This document shows positions 7,626 through 14,330 of a DNA stretch of 42,797 nt, in pieces. Both the position numbers and the translations under genes were made by a program. How positions within the stretch are numbered: the first letter of the stretch is position 1; the number at the start of each line of letters is the position of its first letter. The notes under the pieces were generated by a model. The model did not search any database. It was not told the DNA's origin and saw nothing but the letters and a program-made list of their open reading frames with translations. The stretch lies in assembly GCA_022843605.1 (NCBI GenBank), contig JALHNI010000041.1:1-42797 (forward strand), read 5' to 3'. Origin of the DNA: Bryobacter sp. (lineage in GTDB: Bacteria > Acidobacteriota > Terriglobia > Bryobacterales > Bryobacteraceae).

Positions 7626-9091
7626 GCGTTACGTCCTTCCGGTAAGGGGAGGCAAAGGCCCAGGCCGACGAAACGGCCAGCGCCGAGGATAACTGGGCCG
7701 CGGACCTTTTCGGCAAAGGTGACCACTACATGGGTAAGCAGGCGATTTTCGAAAGCCGAGGGGAGACGCCAACCCATCCAGGCGGGATTGCGGCCGGATG
7801 GCGTAGCACCGGGAACGCCACGGAAAGCCGAATGCTTGCTGAGTCGGACGGATTGGGGTTCGGGCAGCCCAATGTTGCGGCAAGCAGCGGAGAGAAGGGC
7901 GGTGGCCTCTGCTTCTCGGGCGGCGAGGTCTTTCTCTTTCAAGAAGCGATCCAGGACGATCGGAGTGACGGAAGCCCAAGCGCGGGCGGCGCGCAGGTAG
8001 CGGGCTGGTTGAAGGGACCGTTTGGTGGATTCGGCGATGGCGGCGACGTTCCATACGCCTTTGTCGGGCGCGCCCGGTTTGCCGAATTCAAGGCGAGCGA
8101 GGCGGTCCACAGCGCGGCGGAACGATTGCCACTGCGGATCGGAGGCGAGGCCAGCCAGCCAGTCCTTCTGCTGTTGGGCCCGAATTTGCTCGAGTTGGCG
8201 GGGAAGGACGATGGCAAAACCCATGAGGCGGCCTTCGGAATACTCGAACCCGACATCGGCTAGCGGAACAACGGTCAGGTGAGGGTCTCTCGAATGCTCA
8301 CCGCTGAGCTGGTGGCCGGAGACGAACTCGGGTGGCTGGCCGCCATAGTGATGCATGAGCGCATCACGAACGCGACGACCGAGGATCCCGGTACCACGTA
8401 GATCCGGACTCCAGCCCCCGACATCTTCGAATATCAGCCACTCCACACCGAAAACACTCTGGGCAAGGGGTGAGGCGAGCGGCAGGATGCTCTTCGCCAC
8501 GGGCTCGCCGCCATTTGAGCGCCGCCCCGCCTTGAAGTCGCGTTCGAGGAGTGCTAGGCGTCCAGAGTAGACGGTTCGTTCGGCGGACATCGCGGAAGTC
8601 GAAGGGAGACGTTGAAGTGGGTTCTGAGAACTATTCACAAAGCGGCAACGAACCAGCGAAGCTGAATGTCCAACGTAGGCCGTATCGCGAGCGACGGCAT
8701 CAAGAGCCGCGAAGTGCTCGGGGTTTGGAGATTCGGCCCAATGTAGGCGGATCGCCGGGTGATCGGGGATGGCGGCAGGAAACATGCGAGGCTGCTTACC
8801 TCGCATCCCTGGGAGCGTATCGATGGACGCCCCACGGGCATCATTGGGCGGAACGAACGAAGTGCCGACAAAGCGCACGTTGGCTTCGCTCGCCTCGATC
8901 CATGGCACGGGTTGTTGCTCCAGCCATTCAAGTGCTTCGCGCTCGTCCGGGTTATCGCCTCGGCTGCCCCAGGCAGATACAAGCGCGGAGAAGATGCGAT
9001 CAGGCTGAGGCGGCCAGTCCGGGCGGGGACTACTTTGGCTTTGAGCGGCGTAGGAGACACCGGCCAGGAACTCGATCTCAAGAATGAGCAT
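7622..9091 (-). CDS. csb2: Csb2, type I-G Cas5-Cas6 fusion (GSU0054 family)
   Basis: This 489-residue protein is of usual Csb2 length. It opens LILEIEFLAGVSYAAQ, the RAMP-like first strand of the Cas5 part, followed by RPDWPPQPDRIFSALVSAWG, a segment typical of Csb2. The C-terminal third carries the Cas6-like part, with HVVVTFAEKVRGPVILGAGR and GLGLCLPL resembling the glycine-rich strand of Cas6. In type I-G the fusion caps the crRNA 5' handle and cleaves the repeat, which explains why no separate cas6 exists here (family knowledge). It lies 5 nt after csb1 and overlaps cas3 by 4 nt. Confidence 0.92.
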   Translation of the reverse strand: MLILEIEFLAGVSYAAQSQSSPRPDWPPQPDRIFSALVSAWGSRGDNPDEREALEWLEQQPVPWIEASEANVRFVGTSFVPPNDARGASIDTLPGMRGKQPRMFPAAIPDHPAIRLHWAESPNPEHFAALDAVARDTAYVGHSASLVRCRFVNSSQNPLQRLPSTSAMSAERTVYSGRLALLERDFKAGRRSNGGEPVAKSILPLASPLAQSVFGVEWLIFEDVGGWSPDLRGTGILGRRVRDALMHHYGGQPPEFVSGHQLSGEHSRDPHLTVVPLADVGFEYSEGRLMGFAIVLPRQLEQIRAQQQKDWLAGLASDPQWQSFRRAVDRLARLEFGKPGAPDKGVWNVAAIAESTKRSLQPARYLRAARAWASVTPIVLDRFLKEKDLAAREAEATALLSAACRNIGLPEPQSVRLSKHSAFRGVPGATPSGRNPAWMGWRLPSAFENRLLTHVVVTFAEKVRGPVILGAGRFVGLGLCLPLPEGRNA

Positions 9092-9096
9092 GGGCT

Positions 9097-10326
9097 TTAG
9101 ACCGCGGTCTCCGAGGCCTCGCCGCCCTCTCCGGCCAGCGCCAAACGCCGGCTTTCTTCGACGATCTTGACGAGCTTGGGCTGCGGTTGGAGCACCAGGG
9201 GATCTTTGCTCAAGACAAAGCCAGCTTCACGAGCCGCGCTTAAGCATGACGCGTAGAGGTCAAGAGCCGCAGGCAGGTCGAGGTTGATGTGCTCAGAAGA
9301 ACCGTCAGCTTGGACCAATTCAAGGGGCGCAACGCCATCACAAACCAAATCACACCGAGAGCGGAGAGCATAACCCTGCGCATCTTGCTCCAACAACGCC
9401 ACTAGTCCTAAAGCGGCGAGGAAAGCCCGCGCGGGCACGTCACGCGAGGGGCCGCCGAAACGGAGACGACGTAGCCCGGCAAGAGTAATCACCGAAGTCT
9501 GTTCGACATACTCACACGTAATGCCGAGGTTCGCGATGCTGGGCGCGATGTTTCCATGATTGATTTCGGAAGGCCGGACCTTTTTAGCGTCTTTCCCAGC
9601 CTTTTTCTGGTCAACATCCCAGCCCTCTTTTGACTTGAAGACCTCGACTTTACGGAGAATCCCAAGAGGATCCATGCGGCTACCCGTCCTGCGACCTGCG
9701 CTGATCGCAGCTACTTCGCCGTCTCTATCCTTGTATCCATCAACTGGCACTTCGATGGCAGTTAACTCACTTGTGACGCAGCGAGGGAACTTTGCGCCCA
9801 ATCCTCCGCCTTCGCCGGTGGAGTTCCAGATGCCAAAGAGTAGGGCCGTCGGCGAAAGCTCAAATATCGCCGTGGCATTGTCTGCCTTGGTGCGCACAAG
9901 TGCGAGCCCGCGATCAGACTTCATGAACGGTTTGCCGGCTAATTCACTATCCCGGAGGATGGCATCAAACAGACGATGCGGGGCATCGAGCGATGTGATT
10001 TCCGCCAACCCGTCCAAGTCATGTCCAGAAAAATCGACACTCACGTAGGGAAGCTGGATGGATTCGTTGCGGATCGCTGTCAATAGCGCTTCCTCCAGCC
10101 GATTGGCTTGCGATTGGACGCTATCAACCAGAGTGCACCACACCTCGCGGCCATCAATTCGCCGCCGCTCGAATACGTGTTGGGCAGGATCGTCTTTCTT
10201 GGGGCCGGGATACGTTGGCGGGAAGATCTTGCCGCCTTTTCCCTCGATTGGTTGAAGACGACGGCGGCGCCGTAATGCGGCGGCGGATTGCACACAATCC
10301 GACAGTTTCTGCAGATTAAAGTTCAC
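9097..10326 (-). CDS. csb1: Csb1, type I-G Cas7 backbone subunit (GSU0053 family)
   Basis: This 409-residue protein forms the helical crRNA-binding backbone of the effector (family knowledge). It has the Csb1 signature region RRLQPIEGKGGKIFPPTYPG near 20-40, followed by ERRRIDGREVWCTLVDSVQSQ. GIWNSTGEGGGLGAKFPR in mid-protein is another conserved block. The GTG start is set by a strong GGAGG six bases upstream. It is the first effector gene of the operon, and a well-spaced promoter with a dyad lies just upstream. The conservation of length and motifs gives no hint of decay. Confidence 0.93.
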   Translation of the reverse strand: MNFNLQKLSDCVQSAAALRRRRRLQPIEGKGGKIFPPTYPGPKKDDPAQHVFERRRIDGREVWCTLVDSVQSQANRLEEALLTAIRNESIQLPYVSVDFSGHDLDGLAEITSLDAPHRLFDAILRDSELAGKPFMKSDRGLALVRTKADNATAIFELSPTALLFGIWNSTGEGGGLGAKFPRCVTSELTAIEVPVDGYKDRDGEVAAISAGRRTGSRMDPLGILRKVEVFKSKEGWDVDQKKAGKDAKKVRPSEINHGNIAPSIANLGITCEYVEQTSVITLAGLRRLRFGGPSRDVPARAFLAALGLVALLEQDAQGYALRSRCDLVCDGVAPLELVQADGSSEHINLDLPAALDLYASCLSAAREAGFVLSKDPLVLQPQPKLVKIVEESRRLALAGEGGEASETAV

Positions 10327-10351
10327 TTAATTCCTCCGATTTTGAAACGAT

Positions 10352-10380
10352 ATCATAGCTTCAGGACGAATAGTACTCAA
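10352..10380 (-). promoter_or_regulatory. Promoter of the csb1-led cas operon
   Basis: On the minus strand TTGAGT (10380-10375) and TATGAT (10357-10352) are separated by exactly 17 nt, a near-consensus vegetative promoter. The predicted start near 10345 leaves a leader of about 20 nt that contains the GGAGG of csb1. The -35 box lies inside one arm of the dyad at 10370-10397. Confidence 0.8.
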
Positions 10381-10397
10381 TTAGGGTTGAGTACTAT
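10370..10397. promoter_or_regulatory. 11-bp perfect inverted repeat over the csb1 -35 box, likely operator
   Basis: ATAGTACTCAA at 10370-10380 and TTGAGTACTAT at 10387-10397 are perfect inverted arms separated by 6 nt. The left arm contains the -35 hexamer of the csb1 promoter. A dimeric regulator bound here would block or help RNA polymerase. No obvious DNA-binding regulator is encoded next to it, so the protein is unknown. The arms lack the G+C-rich stem and U-tract of a terminator. Confidence 0.7.
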
Positions 10398-10410
10398 CCA
10401 ATTGTGCGCG

Positions 10411-10454
10411 GATAGAAAGGCTCTGCCGCGCCGGATTCACCAGCACGGCAGAGC
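10411..10454 (-). terminator. Hairpin terminator or attenuator between the Cas2-like gene and csb1
   Basis: GCTCTGCCG (10420-10428) pairs perfectly with CGGCAGAGC (10446-10454), and an inner five-pair stem around TGAAT extends the hairpin. On the minus strand it is followed by CTTTCTATC, a modest U-rich tail. It starts 20 nt beyond the stop of the small gene at 10474-10710. It probably separates that transcript from the csb1 promoter just downstream. Confidence 0.65.
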
Positions 10455-10473
10455 AAAACGCAAGGCTTACAAA

Positions 10474-10710
10474 CTAGAAGCCAAGGGTTAGTTGTGTGGG
10501 GGGTGCAGGAGGAGCGAGGCAGCCAACGAAAACATCTTCACCCGAAACTGTACCGAGTTCATCGCGAAGTTCGTCCGCTGTCTTGGATGTCTGCATCACC
10601 CATGCCGAAGAGTTGAGGCCTCGGGCGCCGCGCAAAATCATGAAGCGGGTGACGGCCTCGGAACTAGAAGTAAGCGAGCGAGGTTGATGAATCACTACAA
10701 AAGTGTTCAT
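10474..10710 (-). CDS. Small Cas2/SinR-fold-like protein upstream of the effector operon
   Basis: This 78-residue protein resembles the ferredoxin-fold proteins annotated as SinR-like or Cas2-like. Predicted elements in order are strand TFVVIHQPR, helix SSEAVTRFMILRG, strand SSAWVMQTS, helix TADELRDELGTV and strand DVFVGCLAP, with a Pro-rich tail. The W-V-x-x-T-x-x-T-A-x-E-L-R-D-x-L block is the most typical part. The catalytic aspartate of true Cas2 (YDI) is replaced by IHQ, so no nuclease activity is expected. TTAGGAG eight bases before the ATG supports translation. It reads in the same direction as the cas operon, 147 nt before csb1, with a hairpin between. The family assignment is by pattern recognition only and is moderately sure. 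Confidence 0.6.
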   Translation of the reverse strand: MNTFVVIHQPRSLTSSSEAVTRFMILRGARGLNSSAWVMQTSKTADELRDELGTVSGEDVFVGCLAPPAPPTQLTLGF

Positions 10711-11234
10711 TGTTTAGTCTCCTAACGAGTTGGATTGATGCGGAGACCCTGCTAAACTGACCGTGTAACAGATAGTAAGCGGGCTCCGCTAGCCTTTTTG
10801 GGCTAGTTGGGGCGGAGGGATAAGGCCTTGGCGGGCTTTGTCCCTCTTCGTTTTTTACCTTACTCCAGTTACCTTACTCCAAATCGTCCTCTGAGCGCAA
10901 GTCTTTCCTACACACCTCCCTCCATTCTTACTTTCAAAGATTCAAACCAAACAACGAATGATGGTATCCTGAAGTTGTGCGGTGGGACCCCATTGAAGCG
11001 AATCCTTGGATGCAAGAATCGTCTCATTGCTAGCCATTTCCGGGATGAACACACATGCCGGCTTCGTTGACGCTAGCGATTCCCACCGCGCCCTGATTTG
11101 GCTTCGCAATAAGGCCTTGGCAGTTGCTGCCCTTCGAGGCCCGGGCGAGATCGCGGACCCAACTGACTTCGACTTCCCCTCCCTGACGGTCGGGGTTCTG
11201 TTGGCGGCGGATGTGGGGGTTGGGAGGGGGGACG
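10711..11234. other. Gene-poor stretch with short repeats and a start-like fragment
   Basis: I see no complete gene here. ACCTTACTCC occurs twice in direct orientation at 10857-10866 and 10871-10880. A small hairpin (GGCT...AGCC followed by five T) lies at about 10783-10800 on the plus strand. TGGTATCCT ending at 10970 stands 6 nt before a GTG at 10977, the same arrangement as other starts in this window, but the reading frame closes after 18 codons. It is probably the 5' stub of a lost gene. From 11168 the sequence is part of the block repeated at 13212. Confidence 0.55.
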
Positions 11235-11293
11235 CTAGGCGGGAAGGATGGCCGCAAGATGGGCTTTGGTGAGTTGGTGGTAGGCGGCAAGAA
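11168..11293 (-). repeat. 126-bp duplicated block, copy 1 (DUF433 3' end plus downstream spacer)
   Basis: This block matches 13212-13337 with five mismatches in 126 positions by eye. On the minus strand it covers the last ~19 codons of a DUF433-type gene and the 67 nt that follow, which include GACCGTCAGGGAGGGG. Similarity breaks sharply at both ends. Confidence 0.9.
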
Positions 11294-11312
11294 GCTCAGC
11301 GGCGGAGAAGCA
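11235..11312 (-). pseudogene. 3' fragment of a DUF433-type antitoxin gene
   Basis: The minus strand reads SAAELLAAYHQLTKAHLAAI before LPA and a stop. This nearly matches the C-terminus of the intact gene at 13279-13464 (ADEILAAYPQLTKAHLAAIL). Everything upstream of this fragment is missing or unrecognisable, so only about the last third of the gene remains. Confidence 0.8.
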
Positions 11313-11359
11313 GCTCACGGCGCTACTGAGGAAAGGCGATTTTCTGGAGGCGAAAGCCG

Positions 11360-11676
11360 ATGAGCAAGAAGTATCGTAGTGACGCGATGGCGGCCATCCA
11401 TGAAACCATGGCGGCGCTTCACGGCACCGGAGCCATCGACAAACAGACGATGCGGCGCTTCGACGAAGCTTGTCTTACCCCGATCCGGCCCTTGAGGCCG
11501 GGAGAGATCAAGGCGATCCGGGAGAGGGAACAGGTCAGCCAGGCCGTTTTTGCCACTTACCTGAACGTGACCAGCAGTTTGGACAGCAAGTGGGAGCGCG
11601 GCGAAAAGAAGCTGTCCGGGCCTCGCTCAAGTTGCTTTCGCTGGTGGAGAAGAACGGCCTGGCTGCCGTTACGTGA
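11360..11676 (+). pseudogene. Frameshifted HTH antitoxin (HigA/NadS-like)
   Basis: The first 87 or so residues contain an Xre-type helix-turn-helix: IKAIREREQVSQAVFATYLN then a recognition helix ending SKWERGEKK. This matches antitoxins of HigA/NadS type, with a start MSKKYRSDAMAAIHETM. Near 11621 one base appears to be missing. Shifting frame there continues into SLKLLSLVEKNGLAAVT and a stop at 11676, which is the normal end of the family. Without the shift the frame runs on to 11770 with unrelated residues. No HigB-like toxin gene is recognisable upstream. It could still make a protein with an altered tail. Confidence 0.75.
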
Positions 11677-11781
11677 ACTGATTCCTGGCGTGTCCTCACT
11701 CCTCACCGCCATCGGTACGCGCGGGATTGACGGGCTGTTAGTCTGGAAGGCATCCCCAACGAAACTGTGAGGCCACCACCG

Positions 11782-12720
11782 ATGCCCCGGATCCCCTCCA
11801 TCGCGCTCGCCGCCGCTACGGCGCTCTTCCTGACCGGATGCGGCGGTGGGCCCCCGGCGAACGCCACGCTCGCGGAAAAGTCCACTTCGCCCCCACCCGC
11901 CAGGGAGGCCCTGATCGCGCTCGAAAAGGGCGCGATCGAGGCATGGAGGACCAAGGATGCGAAGTCCTGGGACTCGTATCTCTCCTCTTTCCTCTCCGGC
12001 AAGTTCATTGGCTATGGCGCCTCGGGAAAGCTCGACAAGGCAGCCGCGGCAAAAGAGTACAGCGGCGCCGACTGCGAGATCAAGCGCTACGCCTTGTCCA
12101 ACGAACGCATCACCCAACTCGATGCCGAGGTGGCGCTGCTCACCTACCGGTCAACGGTGGATGGCCAGTGCGCCGGCCAAAAGGTGCCGGCCGAGAGTTC
12201 GGCGGCGAGCCTCTACGTCCGCGAGGGCGGCGAATGGAAAAAGGCCTTTCACGCGGAAGCGGCCATCGTCGACGCCAAGACAGCTTCCCCGGGTCCGAGG
12301 GCGAAGCGCAAGCCGCCCCAGGAAGCTCCGGCCGGCGCCGCCGATCCGGAGGCGGACACTGAGGCCTTGCTCACCGCCGAAAGGGCGATCTGGGAAGCGT
12401 GGAAGGACCACGACCGGGCGAAACTGGAGGCGCTGACGGCGGCGGAAATGTCCTTTATCAACATCTTTGGCACTTACTTCGACTCGAAGAACGAGGCATT
12501 GAACGACTGGACCAGCCCGGGATGCGAGGTGAAAACCGTGCGCGTCACCAACCCCACGGCCAGGATGCTTTCGGCGAGAGTCGCGGTGCTGACCTTTGAC
12601 GGCGCCGCCGACGGCCTCTGCTTCGGGCAGAAGGTGGGCGCGATCTGGGGTACTTCGGTCTACGTCAAGACGGGCGGCCGGTGGGTCTGGTCCTTCGGCA
12701 TCAATCTACCGGCACGTTGA
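11782..12720 (+). CDS. Lipoprotein with two tandem SnoaL/DUF4440-like domains
   Basis: This protein of about 312 residues has a lipoprotein signal peptide: a charged start, a hydrophobic run and the lipobox LTGC, then GGG. It should be anchored in a membrane. Two related domains of the NTF2/SnoaL fold follow, around 35-160 and 185-312. Each begins with a helix rich in Ala, Trp and Lys (ALEKGAIEAWRTKD; AERAIWEAWKDHD), contains CAGQKV or CFGQKV, and ends with a strand such as SLYVREGGEWKKAFH or SVYVKTGGRWVWSFG. The fold is used both for small enzymes and ligand binding, and I cannot assign a substrate. I chose the ATG at 11782. A GTG at 11767 is possible. Confidence 0.75.
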   Translation: MPRIPSIALAAATALFLTGCGGGPPANATLAEKSTSPPPAREALIALEKGAIEAWRTKDAKSWDSYLSSFLSGKFIGYGASGKLDKAAAAKEYSGADCEIKRYALSNERITQLDAEVALLTYRSTVDGQCAGQKVPAESSAASLYVREGGEWKKAFHAEAAIVDAKTASPGPRAKRKPPQEAPAGAADPEADTEALLTAERAIWEAWKDHDRAKLEALTAAEMSFINIFGTYFDSKNEALNDWTSPGCEVKTVRVTNPTARMLSARVAVLTFDGAADGLCFGQKVGAIWGTSVYVKTGGRWVWSFGINLPAR

Positions 12721-12881
12721 TAGGCGTGGTGGGGGAGCGGTTTCGGCCCAGGCGCGGCTAGGACTCTGATCGGGTGAGAAGGGGCGCCTTCCATGCCGCT
12801 CTAACATTCACATCCTGCCGGTGTCGGCCTGACGGCGAGGGGTTCTGTTGCTTGCTGCGCCGGCGGGGCGCGGGGCGGAAG

Positions 12882-13160
12882 TCAGCTCCGGATGCGGATC
12901 AGGTTGCCCTGCGAGACGGCAAGGCATCCGGTTAGGGGAGTGTCCTTGAGAAGCGCGAGCGCTTTTTGAATCTGTTCACGCACGGCCTCTTCCCGCGGCG
13001 GGTGGATCTTCAGGCGAATGACGCCCGGAGTGCCGGCGGTGGGAAAGCGGAACAGGTTGGCGAAGTCGGCGTCGAGAGTGAGCAGGATGCGGTTTTCAGC
13101 GATCGCAAACGCTCGAATTACTTCGTCGGGCTGGCCGGACAATCCGAGGTCGAGAATTTG
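12882..13160 (-). pseudogene. N-terminally truncated DUF5615 (PIN-like) toxin
   Basis: The frame carries LGLSGQPDEVIRAFAIAENR and LLTLDADFANLF, the central and second acidic motif of DUF5615 PIN-like toxins, and runs to a normal-looking end. The family normally begins with a strand such as FLVDxxLP carrying the first metal-binding aspartate. Here that part is absent, because an in-frame stop lies seven codons before the recognisable LGLSGQPD. The only in-frame start (TTG, 13142) would give 86 residues lacking the first acidic residue. The DUF433 antitoxin gene that normally pairs with it lies upstream at 13279-13464, separated by the repeated spacer. Confidence 0.75.
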
Positions 13161-13211
13161 TCACGGAGTCCGGCCTGGCCGCGCGAGAAGGGATCACTGG
13201 ACTCAGCGGCT

Positions 13212-13337
13212 TTCGACTTCCCCTCCCTGACGGTCGGGGTTCTGTTGGCGGCGGATGTGGGGGTTGGAATGGGGGACGCTAGGCGGGAAGGATGGCCGCA
13301 AGGTGGGCTTTAGTGAGTTGGGGGTAGGCGGCAAGAA
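13212..13337 (-). repeat. 126-bp duplicated block, copy 2
   Basis: This is the partner of the block at 11168-11293, with five differences. On the minus strand it includes the end of the intact DUF433 gene and 67 nt beyond its stop. The noncoding part is as well conserved as the coding part. Confidence 0.9.
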
Positions 13338-13464
13338 TCTCGTCGGCGGTTTCTCCGGCGGCGAGTTTTTCGAGGATCAGGTAGACGGGGATGCGGGTGC
13401 CTTTCAGGCAAGGCTTGCCGAACATCACATCGGGGCGGATTTCGATGTTGGGGGGAAGATCCAT
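13279..13464 (-). CDS. DUF433-family antitoxin
   Basis: This 61-residue protein reads IEIRPDVMFGKPCLKGTRIP then VYLILEKLAAGETADEILAAY, the full DUF433 signature: a short beta element with GKPxxxGTRIPV, then a winged helix-like DNA-binding part. DUF433 proteins are commonly paired with DUF5615 PIN-like toxins and are thought to act as antitoxins (family knowledge). The gene looks intact, but the toxin remnant downstream at 12882-13160 has lost its N-terminus. It may now be an antitoxin without a working partner. Confidence 0.82.
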   Translation of the reverse strand: MDLPPNIEIRPDVMFGKPCLKGTRIPVYLILEKLAAGETADEILAAYPQLTKAHLAAILPA

Positions 13465-13501
13465 GGTCTTACTTTAGCAGCGACGCCGGATTTCACCGGA
13501 A

Positions 13502-14275
13502 CTAGACGGCGAGTTCGATCCAGGCGGGGGCGTGGTCGCTGGAGTTGGGTTCGGCGCGGGTCCAGCGGTCGATGCCGGCGGCGGTGAGGCGGGGGGCGAG
13601 TTGGGGGGAGAGGAGGAGATGGTCGAGGCGCATGCCTTTGTCGGCGGGCCAGCGTTGGCGTTCGTAGTCCCAGAAGGTCCAGAGGGGGTCGGTGGGATGG
13701 AGGTGGCGGAGTGCGTCGGTCCAGCCTTGGGCGAGGAGGCGGGCGAAGGCTTGGCGGGAGGCGGGCTGTATAAGGGCGTTTTGGTCGAGGGAGCGGGTGG
13801 GGTAGATGTCGTCGGGGGTGGGGACGACGTTGTAGTCGCCGGCGAGGACGACGGGGACCCGGGCTTCGAGCAGCGCGGCGGCGTGGGTGAGAAGACGCTC
13901 GAACCAGGCGAGCTTGTAGTCGAATTTGGGGCCGGGCTGGGGGTTGCCGTTGGGCAGGTAGAGCGAGGCGATGAGGACGCCGCCCACGGCGGCTTCGAGG
14001 TAGCGGGCTTGACGGTCGGCGGGGTCGCCGGGGAGGGTGGTACGGGTGAGGACGGGGTGGGCGTCGCGGGCGAGGATGGCGACGCCGTTCCAGGTGCGTT
14101 CGCCTTGCCAGACGGCGTGGTAGCCGAGGTCGCGGAGGGCTTGGGCGGGGAAGGCGTCGTGGGGGGTTTTGAGTTCCTGGAGGCAGACGACATCGGGTTG
14201 GGAGCGGGCGAGCCAGTCGGCGAGGTTGGGGAGGCGCTTGGGGAGGTGGTTGATGTTGAAGGTGGCGATCTTCAT
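13502..14275 (-). CDS. xth: Exodeoxyribonuclease III-type AP endonuclease
   Basis: This 257-residue protein of the exonuclease/endonuclease/phosphatase family probably cleaves DNA at abasic sites. The motifs are in order: KIATFNINHL at the start, VCLQELKT (metal-binding Glu), SLYLPNG, LAGDYNVVP (Asp-Asn pair), MRLDHLLLS and the C-terminal SDHAPAWIEL with the catalytic Asp-His. Length and motif order match Xth. It is a single gene, divergent from the HTTM gene 55 nt away. The coding strand is unusually C-rich, mirroring the G-rich opposite strand of this region. Confidence 0.93.
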   Translation of the reverse strand: MKIATFNINHLPKRLPNLADWLARSQPDVVCLQELKTPHDAFPAQALRDLGYHAVWQGERTWNGVAILARDAHPVLTRTTLPGDPADRQARYLEAAVGGVLIASLYLPNGNPQPGPKFDYKLAWFERLLTHAAALLEARVPVVLAGDYNVVPTPDDIYPTRSLDQNALIQPASRQAFARLLAQGWTDALRHLHPTDPLWTFWDYERQRWPADKGMRLDHLLLSPQLAPRLTAAGIDRWTRAEPNSSDHAPAWIELAV

Positions 14276-14310
14276 GAGGGGCCGTTTCTATTGTGGCTTG
14301 AGAGGGGTGT

Positions 14311-14318
14311 GCTACGAT
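14311..14318 (+). promoter_or_regulatory. Extended -10 box before the HTTM gene
   Basis: TGCTACGAT ending at 14318 is an extended -10 (TGn plus TAnnnT). The predicted start of transcription is only about 6 nt before the GTG at 14331, so the mRNA would be almost leaderless, although AGGA lies close to the start codon. Confidence 0.55.
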
Positions 14319-14330
14319 CCCTAGGAATTC

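Noticed and set aside
10807..11070. An 87-codon plus-strand frame after the Cas2-like gene
   Set aside because: It has no ribosome site, mixed composition and no family features. Its start lies next to short repeats.
11006..11290. Open frames on both strands across the repeat block
   Set aside because: They lack recognisable motifs. The minus-strand DUF433 fragment explains the only conserved coding signal.
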